Source of the DNA: CAZEMR01 sp964513465
GTDB taxonomy: Bacteria > Bacteroidota > Ignavibacteria > Kapaibacteriales > UBA2268
NCBI GenBank assembly: GCA_964513465.1
Contig: CAZEMR010000031.1
Span: 1-34,227, forward strand
DNA length: 34,227 nucleotides
Direction of reading: 5' to 3'
The notes beneath the pieces are model-generated. The model made no database searches, was not told the DNA's origin, and saw only the letters and a list, made by a program, of their open reading frames with translations. Position numbers and translations under genes: made by a program. Of the stretch, positions 23,295 through 31,983 are shown in pieces. Each line of letters opens with the position of its first letter. Within the stretch, counting starts at the first letter, position 1.

Positions 23295-24938
23295 ATGAAA
23301 ATAATAATTTCAATAATTGTAAATTTTTTTTTCGTCTGTGCATTATTTGCCCAGGTGGAGAATGTTCCGGTTACTCATCCGGTATATGAATACTTGCTGC
23401 GCGCCGAAACCCGCGGATTTTTGCCGCATTATTCGCTGGCCGATCTGCCGCTCGAGCGCCGACGTATCGTATCGGCGCTAAAGATGATCGATGAACGGCG
23501 ATCATCGCTATCGAATGCAGAAAGCCGGACTCTGGATGCATTTATGGAAGATTTCGATATACTCCCCGGCAATAATTATGTGATTATACCGAGCAAGACA
23601 GACTCCAGCCAATTGATTTTCGGCGGACTCATTACCGACCGTGAGAAATATATATATCATTATCAGGATTCGAGCTCCACCGCAAAATTATCACCGCTCG
23701 CGTCGGTCGAATATCGCATTAAATCAAGCGCCGACGGCATAGCTGCCCGAAATGTGGCGCTGGGAAATCTTGGCCTTCGGCTTTTCGGCACAATCGACGG
23801 AAAACTCGGATATTATCTCGAGGCTACCAATGGCCGGATAATCGGCGGCGACCGCTCACTGGCAAGAGAGGACCCCCGACTGCGGCAGAACGTTAAGTTC
23901 GGAATACTAAACGACGATTTTGACTTTACTCATTCGCATGTTCGATATCGCAACGACTGGTTCTATGCTTCGATCGGACGCGAGAGGCGGGTGATCGGTG
24001 CGGGGCTCAACCAGCATGTGCTTGTTTCGGGTCATGCTCCCGCGTTCGATGCTCTGACGATCGGGGCGTCATTTTCTCAGTTCGAATATTCATACACTCA
24101 CGCAAGTCTGCTTGCACTTTCCGAAAGCGCCTGGCCATCGGGTTTTCCGGCGGATATCCCGCAGAAATATGCAGCATTCCATCGTTTCGCATACAAACCC
24201 TCCTGGGGAGAAATCGCATTCTGGGAGAGTGTTGTTTATACTGGCCGGCCACCTGATCTGGGTTATCTGAATCCGCTCAGCTTCCTGAAATCAGTAGAAC
24301 ATGCCCTGCACGACCGCGATAATTCGATTATGGGATTCGATGCCACCATCAGGCCTTTTGCAGGTTTGCAGATCAAAGGCGGATTCTTTCTGGATGATAT
24401 AATTATCGAAAATATCGGCACGGGATACTGGAGCAATAAGACTGCTTGGAATATCGCATTCATTGGCGCAATTCCCGCTTCGCTGCCGATCGACATCGGG
24501 ATTGAATATACCCGCGTAGAGCCATATACATATTCGCATTTCAAATATCAGGAGTCGTTCACTCATGATAGTTCTATGATCGGATCTGTTATTCCGCCCA
24601 ATTCCGACCAGCTTTCGGCTATGCTTAGGCTGTGGTATGGCGGACGCTATCCTGTTACGATCGAGGCAACCTATTCGAGGCATGGCGCTAATATTTACGA
24701 CGCCGAAGGTAATCTGGTCGAAAACGTCGGCGGCGACCCGTTTCAGACCAGGCGCCCGGAAGATCCCATGACCGTCGAATTCCTCGACGGCAGGCTCAGC
24801 GAGGTAATCCGCCTCGGAATTGAGGGTGGCTGGGAAATACTCCGCGGATACAACCTGCATCTTAGAACTGAGTTATTAAATGTCAACGGTGCTGCTTATT
24901 TTGCAGGCAGGATATTATTCAGATTCGGGGATTTTTAA
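23295..24938 (+). CDS. Capsule assembly Wzi family outer-membrane barrel
   Basis: A predicted outer-membrane beta-barrel that anchors or organises surface polysaccharide. It has 547 residues from ATG 23295. ATG 23289 also lies in frame and overlaps the upstream stop as ATGA. The signal peptide is MKIIISIIVNFFFVCALFAQ. The mature N-terminus HPVYEYLLRAETRGFL...LPLERRRI is the helical region typical of the Wzi/capsule assembly family. The rest alternates short beta strands with aromatic ends. The protein ends in ILFRFGDF, with the terminal Phe expected of BAM-inserted barrels. Placement between the SLBB protein and the glycosyltransferases supports a surface role. A nine-T run encodes the Phe cluster of the signal peptide, in frame here. 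Confidence 0.8.
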   Translation: MKIIISIIVNFFFVCALFAQVENVPVTHPVYEYLLRAETRGFLPHYSLADLPLERRRIVSALKMIDERRSSLSNAESRTLDAFMEDFDILPGNNYVIIPSKTDSSQLIFGGLITDREKYIYHYQDSSSTAKLSPLASVEYRIKSSADGIAARNVALGNLGLRLFGTIDGKLGYYLEATNGRIIGGDRSLAREDPRLRQNVKFGILNDDFDFTHSHVRYRNDWFYASIGRERRVIGAGLNQHVLVSGHAPAFDALTIGASFSQFEYSYTHASLLALSESAWPSGFPADIPQKYAAFHRFAYKPSWGEIAFWESVVYTGRPPDLGYLNPLSFLKSVEHALHDRDNSIMGFDATIRPFAGLQIKGGFFLDDIIIENIGTGYWSNKTAWNIAFIGAIPASLPIDIGIEYTRVEPYTYSHFKYQESFTHDSSMIGSVIPPNSDQLSAMLRLWYGGRYPVTIEATYSRHGANIYDAEGNLVENVGGDPFQTRRPEDPMTVEFLDGRLSEVIRLGIEGGWEILRGYNLHLRTELLNVNGAAYFAGRILFRFGDF

Positions 24939-24943
24939 TTTCG

Positions 24944-26101
24944 ATGGATTTGTTTAATATCATAGAAATCATTGTACTGGTCTGCCTGTTTATACTGCTG
25001 TGGACATATGCGTTTTATCCGGCAACGCTCCTGCCGCTCAGCATATTGTTCGGAAAAAAAATCAAACGCCAGAATATTTATCCCGAAATATCCGTAATTA
25101 TAGCCGCTTACAACGAAGAACGACTGATTGCCAATGCAATAAAGGCCATCCGCAAATCGGATTATCCTCCGGAAAAAATCGAAATCATCTGCGGGTCGGA
25201 CGGTTCGACGGATTCCACTGTGGACATTCTGAAAGAAATTGCAGCCAATGATAATAAGCTAAAAATATATAACCTGCCCCGAATGGGCAAAAACGCAGTC
25301 CTCAATGAAATCACGCCCGGTGCAACCGGAGAAATCATCTGCTATACTGATGCCGATTGTCGCGTGGGTATGGACACTATTCGCCTGATGATGCAGAACT
25401 ATGCCGACGATACCGTGGGCGGCGTTATTTCGCCCATGGCTTCGGTGATCGAAGGCGAGGGCGATACCGGCGGAATGGGCGAGACTATGTACCAGAAATA
25501 CGAATCGCATATCCGCTACCACGAAGGGCGCATATGCACTACGGTCAACGGCCTCGGCGCATTCTATTCGGTTCGCCGCGAGCTGTATCGTCCGCTGCCC
25601 GACGATATGGTCTGCGATGATTTTATGCCTGTGCTCGAAGTAGCACGCGCCCGCAAACGAATGATATTCGATAAGCGGATCAGGACGATGGAAGTCCGCG
25701 AAAAATCGCTTACTGACGAGCTGTCCCGCAGAATCAGGGTGGCAGCCGGAGGACTTTCGACTATACGGCAGGCGTCGGATTTGCTTTCGCCATTGAGGGG
25801 ATGGGTAAGTTTTTTTCTATGGTCGCATAAATTACTGCGAACACTATCGCCGCTTTTTTTGATTCTGCTCCTTGCCGGAACTCCCTTTGTTACAGGTGTG
25901 CCGGAGCTGTTCTGGCCGCTTGCGATCGGGCAGAGCATTATATATATACCCGCAGTCATCGGATATTTGCTGGAAAAAATTGGTATTAATCTGATATTCT
26001 TCCGAATGAGCCTTTATTTTGTTACGATGAATATAGGATTTCTCGCTGCGATATTCAGATTTCTTGGCGGCCGGCAAAACGCTAAATGGCAAAGAGATTG
26101 A
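24944..26101 (+). CDS. Family 2 glycosyltransferase with membrane segments
   Basis: A 385-residue membrane GT2 resembling the processive/cellulose-synthase-like branch. One N-terminal TM (about 5-27) precedes the GT-A domain: ISVIIAAYNEE, CGSDGSTDST, and the metal-binding Asp136-Ala-Asp138 in YTDADCRV. ICTTVNGLGAFYSVRREL carries the acceptor-side region, followed by CDDFMP. The QxxRW position reads RRIRVAAGG, so the Trp is missing. Three to four C-terminal TM segments lie between about 290 and 375. Its products and donor are unknown. It is five bases after the Wzi-like gene. An 84-base gap follows, the largest inside the locus. Confidence 0.88.
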   Translation: MDLFNIIEIIVLVCLFILLWTYAFYPATLLPLSILFGKKIKRQNIYPEISVIIAAYNEERLIANAIKAIRKSDYPPEKIEIICGSDGSTDSTVDILKEIAANDNKLKIYNLPRMGKNAVLNEITPGATGEIICYTDADCRVGMDTIRLMMQNYADDTVGGVISPMASVIEGEGDTGGMGETMYQKYESHIRYHEGRICTTVNGLGAFYSVRRELYRPLPDDMVCDDFMPVLEVARARKRMIFDKRIRTMEVREKSLTDELSRRIRVAAGGLSTIRQASDLLSPLRGWVSFFLWSHKLLRTLSPLFLILLLAGTPFVTGVPELFWPLAIGQSIIYIPAVIGYLLEKIGINLIFFRMSLYFVTMNIGFLAAIFRFLGGRQNAKWQRD

Positions 26102-26141
26102 TGTTTTTTGGAGATTTTCATACTTTTTGCAGGAAAATGTA

Positions 26142-26149
26142 TATATTTG
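26142..26149 (+). promoter_or_regulatory. Possible -7 element upstream of the initiating transferase
   Basis: TATATTTG matches TAnnTTTG in the only sizeable intergenic gap of the polysaccharide locus (26102-26185). No TTTG stands 19-21 bases upstream; TTTC at 26116-26119 is 22 bases away. An internal promoter is possible but weakly supported. Confidence 0.25.
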
Positions 26150-26185
26150 AATTAATTTGACAGAATTTAAATTATTTTTTAGAAA

Positions 26186-27652
26186 ATGGAATTTACCGCG
26201 GAAAAAGCAGACAACAACCGATCAGTACTCAAAACCCGCACAAGGGTGGGAGTCAAGCGGATCAGGAGTCAGGTATATCCCGTGCTGATTAAGGTCTTCG
26301 CGGATATGATTGCTATTTTTGCGAGTTATTTCATTCAGTATTATATAAGATTCGAAGCGGGATGGTTTACTAATCCTGTAGAACCGGAATTCCTTGATAT
26401 TGCAATGAGTTCTCTGGCTCTTTTGATGTACTGGCTGGTACTTTTCTTCTTTTCGGGGATGTATAAAAACTGGTATCTGCGATCGCCATTCGACGAGATT
26501 TTTGCAGTTTTCCGCGTGGCGCTCGTTGGCACGATAATCATAGTATTCTTTGTATTTACTGATACTACGAAATCTCCGCGTATGCTATTTTTGCTGTATT
26601 TTGTCGTCTTTTCGGGCAGCGTCATAATTGGCCGGATGATAGCTCGGCGCATTCAGAAAATGCTCCGCAAGCGCAGAATTATTGCAATCCCGGCGCTGGT
26701 AGTCGGCGATCTGAAGAATGCGGTCAATTTTCATAATCGGACGCATATGTCGCCGGCCTGGGGTTATGAATCGATCGGAGTGGTTGCAGCGGGCGGCGAT
26801 AAGGAATTATCCGGCGATGTTCCGGTGCTTGGCACTATCGACAATCTCGGCGAAATTCTCGACAAAATCTCGCCGCAGGAGGTAATAGTCAGCATGAAAT
26901 CCCCGGATCACTCGCGGCTTCTGAATATTGCCTCGGAGTGCGGCGACCGGAACATCCGGGTGATGATCGAGCCCGATTTGTACGATATATTCACCGGCCA
27001 GGCACGCGCCCAGCATCTTTATGGTATTCCGCTGATCGAAATAAGCACCCAGCTGATGAAGCCTTGGGAGGAAGTGATTAAACGTATATTCGATATAGTA
27101 TTCAGCCTGATGGTGATCGTTATCGGTATGCCGGTATGGCTGCTGGTTGCGCTGATAATTAAAATCGAATCTCGTGGCCCGGTGTTTTATACCCAGCCGC
27201 GTGTTGGCAAAAATGATAATGTTTTCCGCATATTTAAATTCCGATCGATGGTGCAGGACGCCGACCGTCAGAAACAGAAATGGACATCGGTCAACGATCC
27301 GCGGGTTACCGGATTCGGTAAATTTATACGCAAGACGCATCTGGACGAAATTCCGCAGTTCTGGAATGTTCTCAAGGGCGATATGAGCATCGTGGGGCCG
27401 CGTCCCGAGCAGCCGCAATACGTCGAGGAATTTTCTCGCGAGATACCATATTATAAACGACGCCTTAAGGTGCGGCCAGGCATAACGGGGTGGTGGCAGG
27501 TGAAATATACTGCCCATATTCTGGATAAAGATGAAATTGAAAACAGATTAAAAGATGATTTTTATTATATTGAGAATATTTCTCTCAGATTAGATATTGA
27601 AATAATTGTGCGCACTGTCTGGTGCGTGCTCAAAGGACATGGTCAAGCATAG
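26186..27652 (+). CDS. Undecaprenyl-phosphate sugar phosphotransferase (initiating transferase, PGT)
   Basis: Polyprenyl-phosphate hexose-1-phosphate transferase, the enzyme that places the first sugar phosphate on the lipid carrier for exopolysaccharide synthesis. It has 488 residues. Four N-terminal TM segments are at about 35-160. A CoA_binding_3/Rossmann-like region (about 165-285, IPALVVGDLKNAV, EVIVSM) follows. The catalytic Bac_transf domain starts at KRIFD (299). Its motifs are FKFRSM, Asp387-Glu388 in THLDEIPQFWNVLKGDMS, and SIVGPRPEQP (from 401), plus the C-terminal PGITGWWQV. All catalytic features are present. The 84 bases upstream are AT-rich with a possible -7 element at 26142. 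Sugar specificity (glucose, galactose or GlcNAc type) cannot be read from the sequence. Confidence 0.93.
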   Translation: MEFTAEKADNNRSVLKTRTRVGVKRIRSQVYPVLIKVFADMIAIFASYFIQYYIRFEAGWFTNPVEPEFLDIAMSSLALLMYWLVLFFFSGMYKNWYLRSPFDEIFAVFRVALVGTIIIVFFVFTDTTKSPRMLFLLYFVVFSGSVIIGRMIARRIQKMLRKRRIIAIPALVVGDLKNAVNFHNRTHMSPAWGYESIGVVAAGGDKELSGDVPVLGTIDNLGEILDKISPQEVIVSMKSPDHSRLLNIASECGDRNIRVMIEPDLYDIFTGQARAQHLYGIPLIEISTQLMKPWEEVIKRIFDIVFSLMVIVIGMPVWLLVALIIKIESRGPVFYTQPRVGKNDNVFRIFKFRSMVQDADRQKQKWTSVNDPRVTGFGKFIRKTHLDEIPQFWNVLKGDMSIVGPRPEQPQYVEEFSREIPYYKRRLKVRPGITGWWQVKYTAHILDKDEIENRLKDDFYYIENISLRLDIEIIVRTVWCVLKGHGQA

Positions 27653-27660
27653 GTTAGTGT

Positions 27661-28407
27661 ATGAAAAGTATAGTTGTAGTACCCACTTATAACGAAAAAG
27701 ATAATATCGAAAAATTAATACCCGCTATTTTCGAACAAATAGAGGGCATTAATATACTTATAGTCGATGATAATTCGCCCGACGGCACTGCAGATATAGT
27801 GCGTAGTATGCAGAAGGAAAATCCGGCGATTCATCTGCTGGAGCGCCCTGGCAAAATGGGGCTTGGCACTGCCTATTGCGATGGATTCCGCTATGCGCTC
27901 GACCATGATTTCGAAGTAATTTTCGAAATGGACGCCGATTTTTCGCATGATCCCAAAGAATTGCCCAATTTCCTGAAGGCACTCGAGGATAACGACCTTG
28001 TGATTGGCTCGCGCTACAAAACGGGCGTAAATGTGGTCAACTGGCCGCTCAGCAGGCTGATCCTCAGCTATGGCGCAAATGTTTATACCCGTATAATAAC
28101 CGGGATGCCCATTATGGACGCCACCGGCGGGTTCAAATGTTTCCGTGCGAGTGCGCTCCGAATGATCGACCTCAGCGCTATCCATTCCAACGGATATGGC
28201 TTCCAGATAGAGATGAACTATCGCATGTGGAAAAAAGGCGCCCGAATCGCCGAAATTCCGATTATATTCATCGATCGCCGAAGCGGGGTATCGAAGATGA
28301 ATAAGGGGATAATCTGGGAGGCGATATTCCTTGTATGGCGGCTTAAGCTTGGGTTCATAAAGATTAATAATAAGCGTAAAAACAAAAAACTTAACTCCGC
28401 AAAATAA
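27661..28407 (+). CDS. Polyprenol monophosphomannose synthase (Dpm1-like GT2)
   Basis: Transfers mannose (or a related hexose) from GDP-mannose to a polyprenyl phosphate, giving a lipid-linked donor for periplasmic glycosyltransferases. It has 248 residues and a single GT-A domain. VVPTYNEKDNI and VDDNSPDGTADI bind the nucleotide. The DAD motif is Asp91-Ala-Asp93 in MDADFSHDP. GSRYKTG and ATGGFKCFRA with RRSGVSKM near the C-terminus are characteristic of the Dpm1 group. It lacks the C-terminal TM helices of the eukaryotic and archaeal long forms, and ends in a Lys/Asn-rich tail (KINNKRKNKK). Eight bases separate it from the initiating transferase. Confidence 0.9.
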   Translation: MKSIVVVPTYNEKDNIEKLIPAIFEQIEGINILIVDDNSPDGTADIVRSMQKENPAIHLLERPGKMGLGTAYCDGFRYALDHDFEVIFEMDADFSHDPKELPNFLKALEDNDLVIGSRYKTGVNVVNWPLSRLILSYGANVYTRIITGMPIMDATGGFKCFRASALRMIDLSAIHSNGYGFQIEMNYRMWKKGARIAEIPIIFIDRRSGVSKMNKGIIWEAIFLVWRLKLGFIKINNKRKNKKLNSAK

Positions 28408-28417
28408 GCGCAGCTAT

Positions 28418-30364
28418 ATGGCCAATCCGGATATTTCCATAGTCATAGTTAATTATAACGTCAGAGAATTCCTGCGCGAGTGTCTGGTTTCGATCGAAAA
28501 CGCATCCGCCGGGCTTGCTGTGGAAACCATCGTCGTGGACAACAATTCCTCCGATGGCTCGGTCGAGCATCTCCGCCCGGACTTCCCGGAAGTGCAATTC
28601 TATGCGCTGGAGGAGAATATCGGATTCGGCCGTGCAAATAATTTCGGATTCGACCGGGCCAGCGGTAAATATATATTGATCCTCAATCCGGATACCGTGC
28701 TCAGCGAAGACACCCTTCGAGTTATGAAGGAATATATGGACTCGCATCGGGAGGTTGGCATTGCCGGATGCAAAGTGCTTAATCCCGACGGCACATTCCA
28801 GCTTGCCTGCCGGCGCGGATTTCCGACTCCCTGGGCGGCATTCAGTAAATTATTCGGTTTGCAGAAATTATTTCCGAATTCCCGATTATTCGCAAAATAC
28901 AATCAGACATTCCGCAATATCGACGAGACGTATTATATCGACGCACTGATCGGCGCGTTTATGTTCGCTCGCCGCGAGGCGATCGACCAGACCGCCGGAT
29001 TCGATCCGGAATTCTTCATGTATGGCGAAGACCTCGACCTATGCTGGCGCGCCCGGCAGGAGGGCTGGGAGATAGCCTATGTGCACAAAACATCGATAAT
29101 CCATTACAAAGGCGAGAGCACCCGCCGGAGTACGATCAACGAGGTCAGGCATTTCTACCGCGCAATGGAGATATTCGCTCGCAAGCATTACGGAGGGTCG
29201 TCGTTTTTCCTGTTTTTTCTGCGTATGGGAATCTGGCTGCGCTCGGCGATGGCATATGCCAGCAAATACCGGCGCGACCTCGTCGTAATATCAGCCGACC
29301 TCGCAGGAGCGAATCTTGCGCTGATGGCCGCCACAAAAATACGGTTCGGCGAATTTCTCGATTTTCCGCCCTATGCCTATCCGACTGTATTTATTGCGCT
29401 TACGTTGGTTATATTGATAACAATGACCGCAATCGGCGAATATTTTGAATCGAAGCCCACGATCAGGCGCTCATTTTTTGGGTACATGATCTCATTTTTT
29501 GTGCTGTCGTCATTGACATATTTCTTCAAAGAGTACGCATTCAGTCGTGGGATTTTGCTGATGACAATCGGCTTTTCTATTGGATTATCCTCGATTGTGC
29601 GAATGATAATCGGGCTGTTCGACCGACTTGCCGGCCACGAGTCCGACCGCCGGATTTTATTCGTCGGTTCGCCCGATGCTGCCCGCGAGATAATGGATTC
29701 CATCCGTCCGCTGCACAGCCGGAATATAAATATAATCGGAATAGTAGGCGACACTTTTCGTGCTAATGCGGACTCTTCGCAGGCGATTCCCTATCTGGGC
29801 AATTTTGATCTGCTGCCGGCGATAATCGCCGAGAAAAAGATCGACGAGGTGATTATTACCGACAGCAATCTTTCGAAAGCCGAAATTATGGCTATGATTT
29901 CCCGCCATGGCCGAAGGCCTGTCCGCTATCATATCGCTACCGAATACGATCAGCTATTGGCATCGGAGATCATAGCCGATATTGCGGGAATCGAGCCCAC
30001 TTTGCCGCGCTACAGAATCACCCTGATCCGCTATCGCATGATCAAGCGTGCATTCGATATTGCGACATCTTTTTTTCTTTTGACAATCGGGCTGCCGGTG
30101 GTATATTTGCTTGTTAATGATTTTTCATCTATATTAAAAAAAATATCCGGCGCAATCAGTGGCCGGTATTCGATTGTGGGGATTCACCCCGCCAGCCGTG
30201 ATTTGGGCAATCTCGGCAAGCCGGGGCTGATCAGCCTTGCTTCGATCAGCCATCCGGAGATGCTCAGCGACGAGGCTATCCGGAATTTGAACGAGTATTA
30301 TCTTCAGCATTACTCGCTTTCTTTAGATATAGATATCATGTTGAAATATTTTTTCAGGAAATAA
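28418..30364 (+). CDS. GT2 glycosyltransferase fused to a degenerate sugar-phosphate-transferase (PGT) module
   Basis: A 648-residue protein in two halves. Residues 1-250 are a rhamnosyltransferase-like GT2: ISIVIVNYNVREFL, VVDNNSSDGS, Asp92 in LNPDTVL, and FDPEFFMYGEDLDLCWRA. Residues 260-400 hold several hydrophobic segments. A Rossmann/CoA_binding_3-like region begins RRILFVGSPDAAREIM (411-). From MIKRAFDIATSFF (541) to the end (YYLQHYSLSLDIDIMLKYF) it matches the ends of the intact PGT at 26186-27652. The spacing between KRxFD and SIVG is 42 residues instead of 102, and the RSM, DE and NVLxGDMS segments are missing. The sugar-phosphate transferase half should therefore be inactive. Ten bases follow the Dpm1-like gene. 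The GT2 half looks intact and presumably adds a sugar to the lipid-linked intermediate. Confidence 0.88.
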   Translation: MANPDISIVIVNYNVREFLRECLVSIENASAGLAVETIVVDNNSSDGSVEHLRPDFPEVQFYALEENIGFGRANNFGFDRASGKYILILNPDTVLSEDTLRVMKEYMDSHREVGIAGCKVLNPDGTFQLACRRGFPTPWAAFSKLFGLQKLFPNSRLFAKYNQTFRNIDETYYIDALIGAFMFARREAIDQTAGFDPEFFMYGEDLDLCWRARQEGWEIAYVHKTSIIHYKGESTRRSTINEVRHFYRAMEIFARKHYGGSSFFLFFLRMGIWLRSAMAYASKYRRDLVVISADLAGANLALMAATKIRFGEFLDFPPYAYPTVFIALTLVILITMTAIGEYFESKPTIRRSFFGYMISFFVLSSLTYFFKEYAFSRGILLMTIGFSIGLSSIVRMIIGLFDRLAGHESDRRILFVGSPDAAREIMDSIRPLHSRNINIIGIVGDTFRANADSSQAIPYLGNFDLLPAIIAEKKIDEVIITDSNLSKAEIMAMISRHGRRPVRYHIATEYDQLLASEIIADIAGIEPTLPRYRITLIRYRMIKRAFDIATSFFLLTIGLPVVYLLVNDFSSILKKISGAISGRYSIVGIHPASRDLGNLGKPGLISLASISHPEMLSDEAIRNLNEYYLQHYSLSLDIDIMLKYFFRK

Positions 30365-30366
30365 TT

Positions 30367-31323
30367 GTGGCACAAAAACACGTACTGGATTTTGAACGAC
30401 CAATTCTCGACCTGGAGCAAAAGATCGAAGAAATGCGCAAGCTTTCCGATCAGTTCGATATTGGCGGAGAAATTGAAAATCTTGAGAAAAAAGTAGAGGA
30501 CCTTCGATTGGATATATATAAGAATCTCACCCGCTGGCAGCGCGTTCAGATTGCGCGCCATCCCGAACGCCCCACCACGATTGATTATATCGAAAACTGC
30601 TTCGATGATTTCGTCGAGCTCCACGGCGACCGTAAATTCGGCGACGACAAAGCTATCATCGGGGGGCTGGCCAGCTTTGCGGGCAATTCCGTTATGGTAG
30701 TCGGCCACCAGAAGGGACGCGATACCAAAAGCAATATCGTCCGCAATTTCGGAATGGCCAATCCCGAAGGCTACCGCAAGGCTCACCGCCTGTTCAAACT
30801 GGCCGAGAAATTCGACAAACCGATTATCACTCTGCTCGATACCCCCGGCGCATTCCCTGGTATCGAGGCCGAGGAACGCGGCCAGGCCGAAGCAATCGCA
30901 GCCAATCTGCTGCTTATGACTCAGCTTAGGGTGCCCATCATCGTCGTTATCATTGGCGAGGGAGCCTCTGGCGGAGCAATTGGCATCGGAGTGGGCGACC
31001 GCATCCTGATGTTCGAAAACGCCTGGTATTCGGTAATTTCGCCGGAATCATGTTCGAGCATCCTCTGGCGCAGCTGGGATTATAAAGAGTCCGCAGCCGA
31101 AGCGCTCCGGCTCACATCGATCGATCTTATCGAACAGAAAATCATCGACGACATAATCGAAGAACCCACCGGCGGCGCGCATACCGATCCGAAGAAGATG
31201 TATGAAATATTCAAGGACGAGCTGGCAGACGAACTCAAAAAATTGATGAAGGTATCGCCCGACAAACTAATCAAAAAGCGCAGAGCAAAGTTTATGGAAA
31301 TGGGCGTCTGGGAAGAAAAATAA
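30367..31323 (+). CDS. accA: Acetyl-CoA carboxylase carboxyltransferase subunit alpha
   Basis: Alpha subunit of the carboxyltransferase that makes malonyl-CoA for fatty acid synthesis, working with AccD. It has 318 residues. The start is GTG 30367, two bases after the preceding stop; the family N-terminus (LDFERPILDLEQKI) follows directly. The crotonase-like fold carries GHQKGRDTKSNIVRNFGM, LLDTPGAFPGIEAEERGQAEAIA and GEGASGGAIGIGVGDR with the oxyanion-hole glycines, then MFENAWYSVISPESC. Length and motifs are complete. accD is not in the window. The close spacing suggests it is transcribed with the polysaccharide genes, or has a promoter inside the previous gene. Confidence 0.96.
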   Translation: MAQKHVLDFERPILDLEQKIEEMRKLSDQFDIGGEIENLEKKVEDLRLDIYKNLTRWQRVQIARHPERPTTIDYIENCFDDFVELHGDRKFGDDKAIIGGLASFAGNSVMVVGHQKGRDTKSNIVRNFGMANPEGYRKAHRLFKLAEKFDKPIITLLDTPGAFPGIEAEERGQAEAIAANLLLMTQLRVPIIVVIIGEGASGGAIGIGVGDRILMFENAWYSVISPESCSSILWRSWDYKESAAEALRLTSIDLIEQKIIDDIIEEPTGGAHTDPKKMYEIFKDELADELKKLMKVSPDKLIKKRRAKFMEMGVWEEK

Positions 31324-31341
31324 TTTGGCAAATTTGACCTA

Positions 31342-31956
31342 ATGGTAAGGAAAATGAAAAAATTAATCGAATGGATGAGAAAGCTCAAAGAGTGGATGGA
31401 GAGCTTTGCTGAAAAACCCGGGGCAATGGTTACCCTGTTTTTTCTTGCGCTGGCCGAATCCTCGTTTTTTCCGATACCGCCGGATGTATTGCTAATCGCA
31501 ATCGGGGTATCGAAGCCGAAACGGGCATTCATGGCTGCGTTGTGGTGTACCCTTGGCTCGGTGATTGGCGGTATTCTGGGGTATTATATCGGATATTCGC
31601 TTATGAGCACAGTAGGCTATCCGATCGTGGAATTTTACAACGCTCAGGAAGTGTGGGCCAAAGTAGTGGAAACCTACCAGGGCGAGGTCGGTATGATGTT
31701 CCTCGCCGGGGCGGCATTCTCGCCGATTCCGTATAAAATATCGACAATCGCGGCCGGCGCCACAGGAATGGATTTATTCTATTTCATAGTAATATCCTCG
31801 CTCGGGCGCGCGGGTAGATTCTTTCTGGTAGGCGGATTAATTTATTTCTTCGGCCCGACTATCAAGGATTATATCGATAAATATTTCGATAAACTTTCGA
31901 TAGCGTTTCTAGTGTTACTTATTGGCGGATTTGTACTTGTGAAATATATTGTATAA
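31342..31956 (+). CDS. DedA/YqaA family membrane protein (VTT domain)
   Basis: A polytopic inner-membrane protein of 204 residues; ATG 31354 is a possible later start. The VTT/SNARE-associated signature is present: ESSFFPIPPDVLLIA (the re-entrant acidic and Pro-rich loop), then GSVIGGILGYYIGY. The second re-entrant region is FSPIPYKISTIAAGATGM with RAGRFFLVGG. YqaA/DedA members help move polyprenyl phosphate or phospholipids across the membrane, or support proton-dependent drug tolerance. A role in recycling the lipid carrier used by the adjacent polysaccharide genes is attractive but inferred. It lies 18 bases after accA. Confidence 0.87.
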   Translation: MVRKMKKLIEWMRKLKEWMESFAEKPGAMVTLFFLALAESSFFPIPPDVLLIAIGVSKPKRAFMAALWCTLGSVIGGILGYYIGYSLMSTVGYPIVEFYNAQEVWAKVVETYQGEVGMMFLAGAAFSPIPYKISTIAAGATGMDLFYFIVISSLGRAGRFFLVGGLIYFFGPTIKDYIDKYFDKLSIAFLVLLIGGFVLVKYIV

Positions 31957-31983
31957 AATTTGTTAAATAAATGACATAAATAT

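Noticed and set aside
26807..27517. 236-codon minus-strand frame opposite the initiating transferase
   Set aside because: Antisense to the most conserved part of that enzyme; no recognisable domain.
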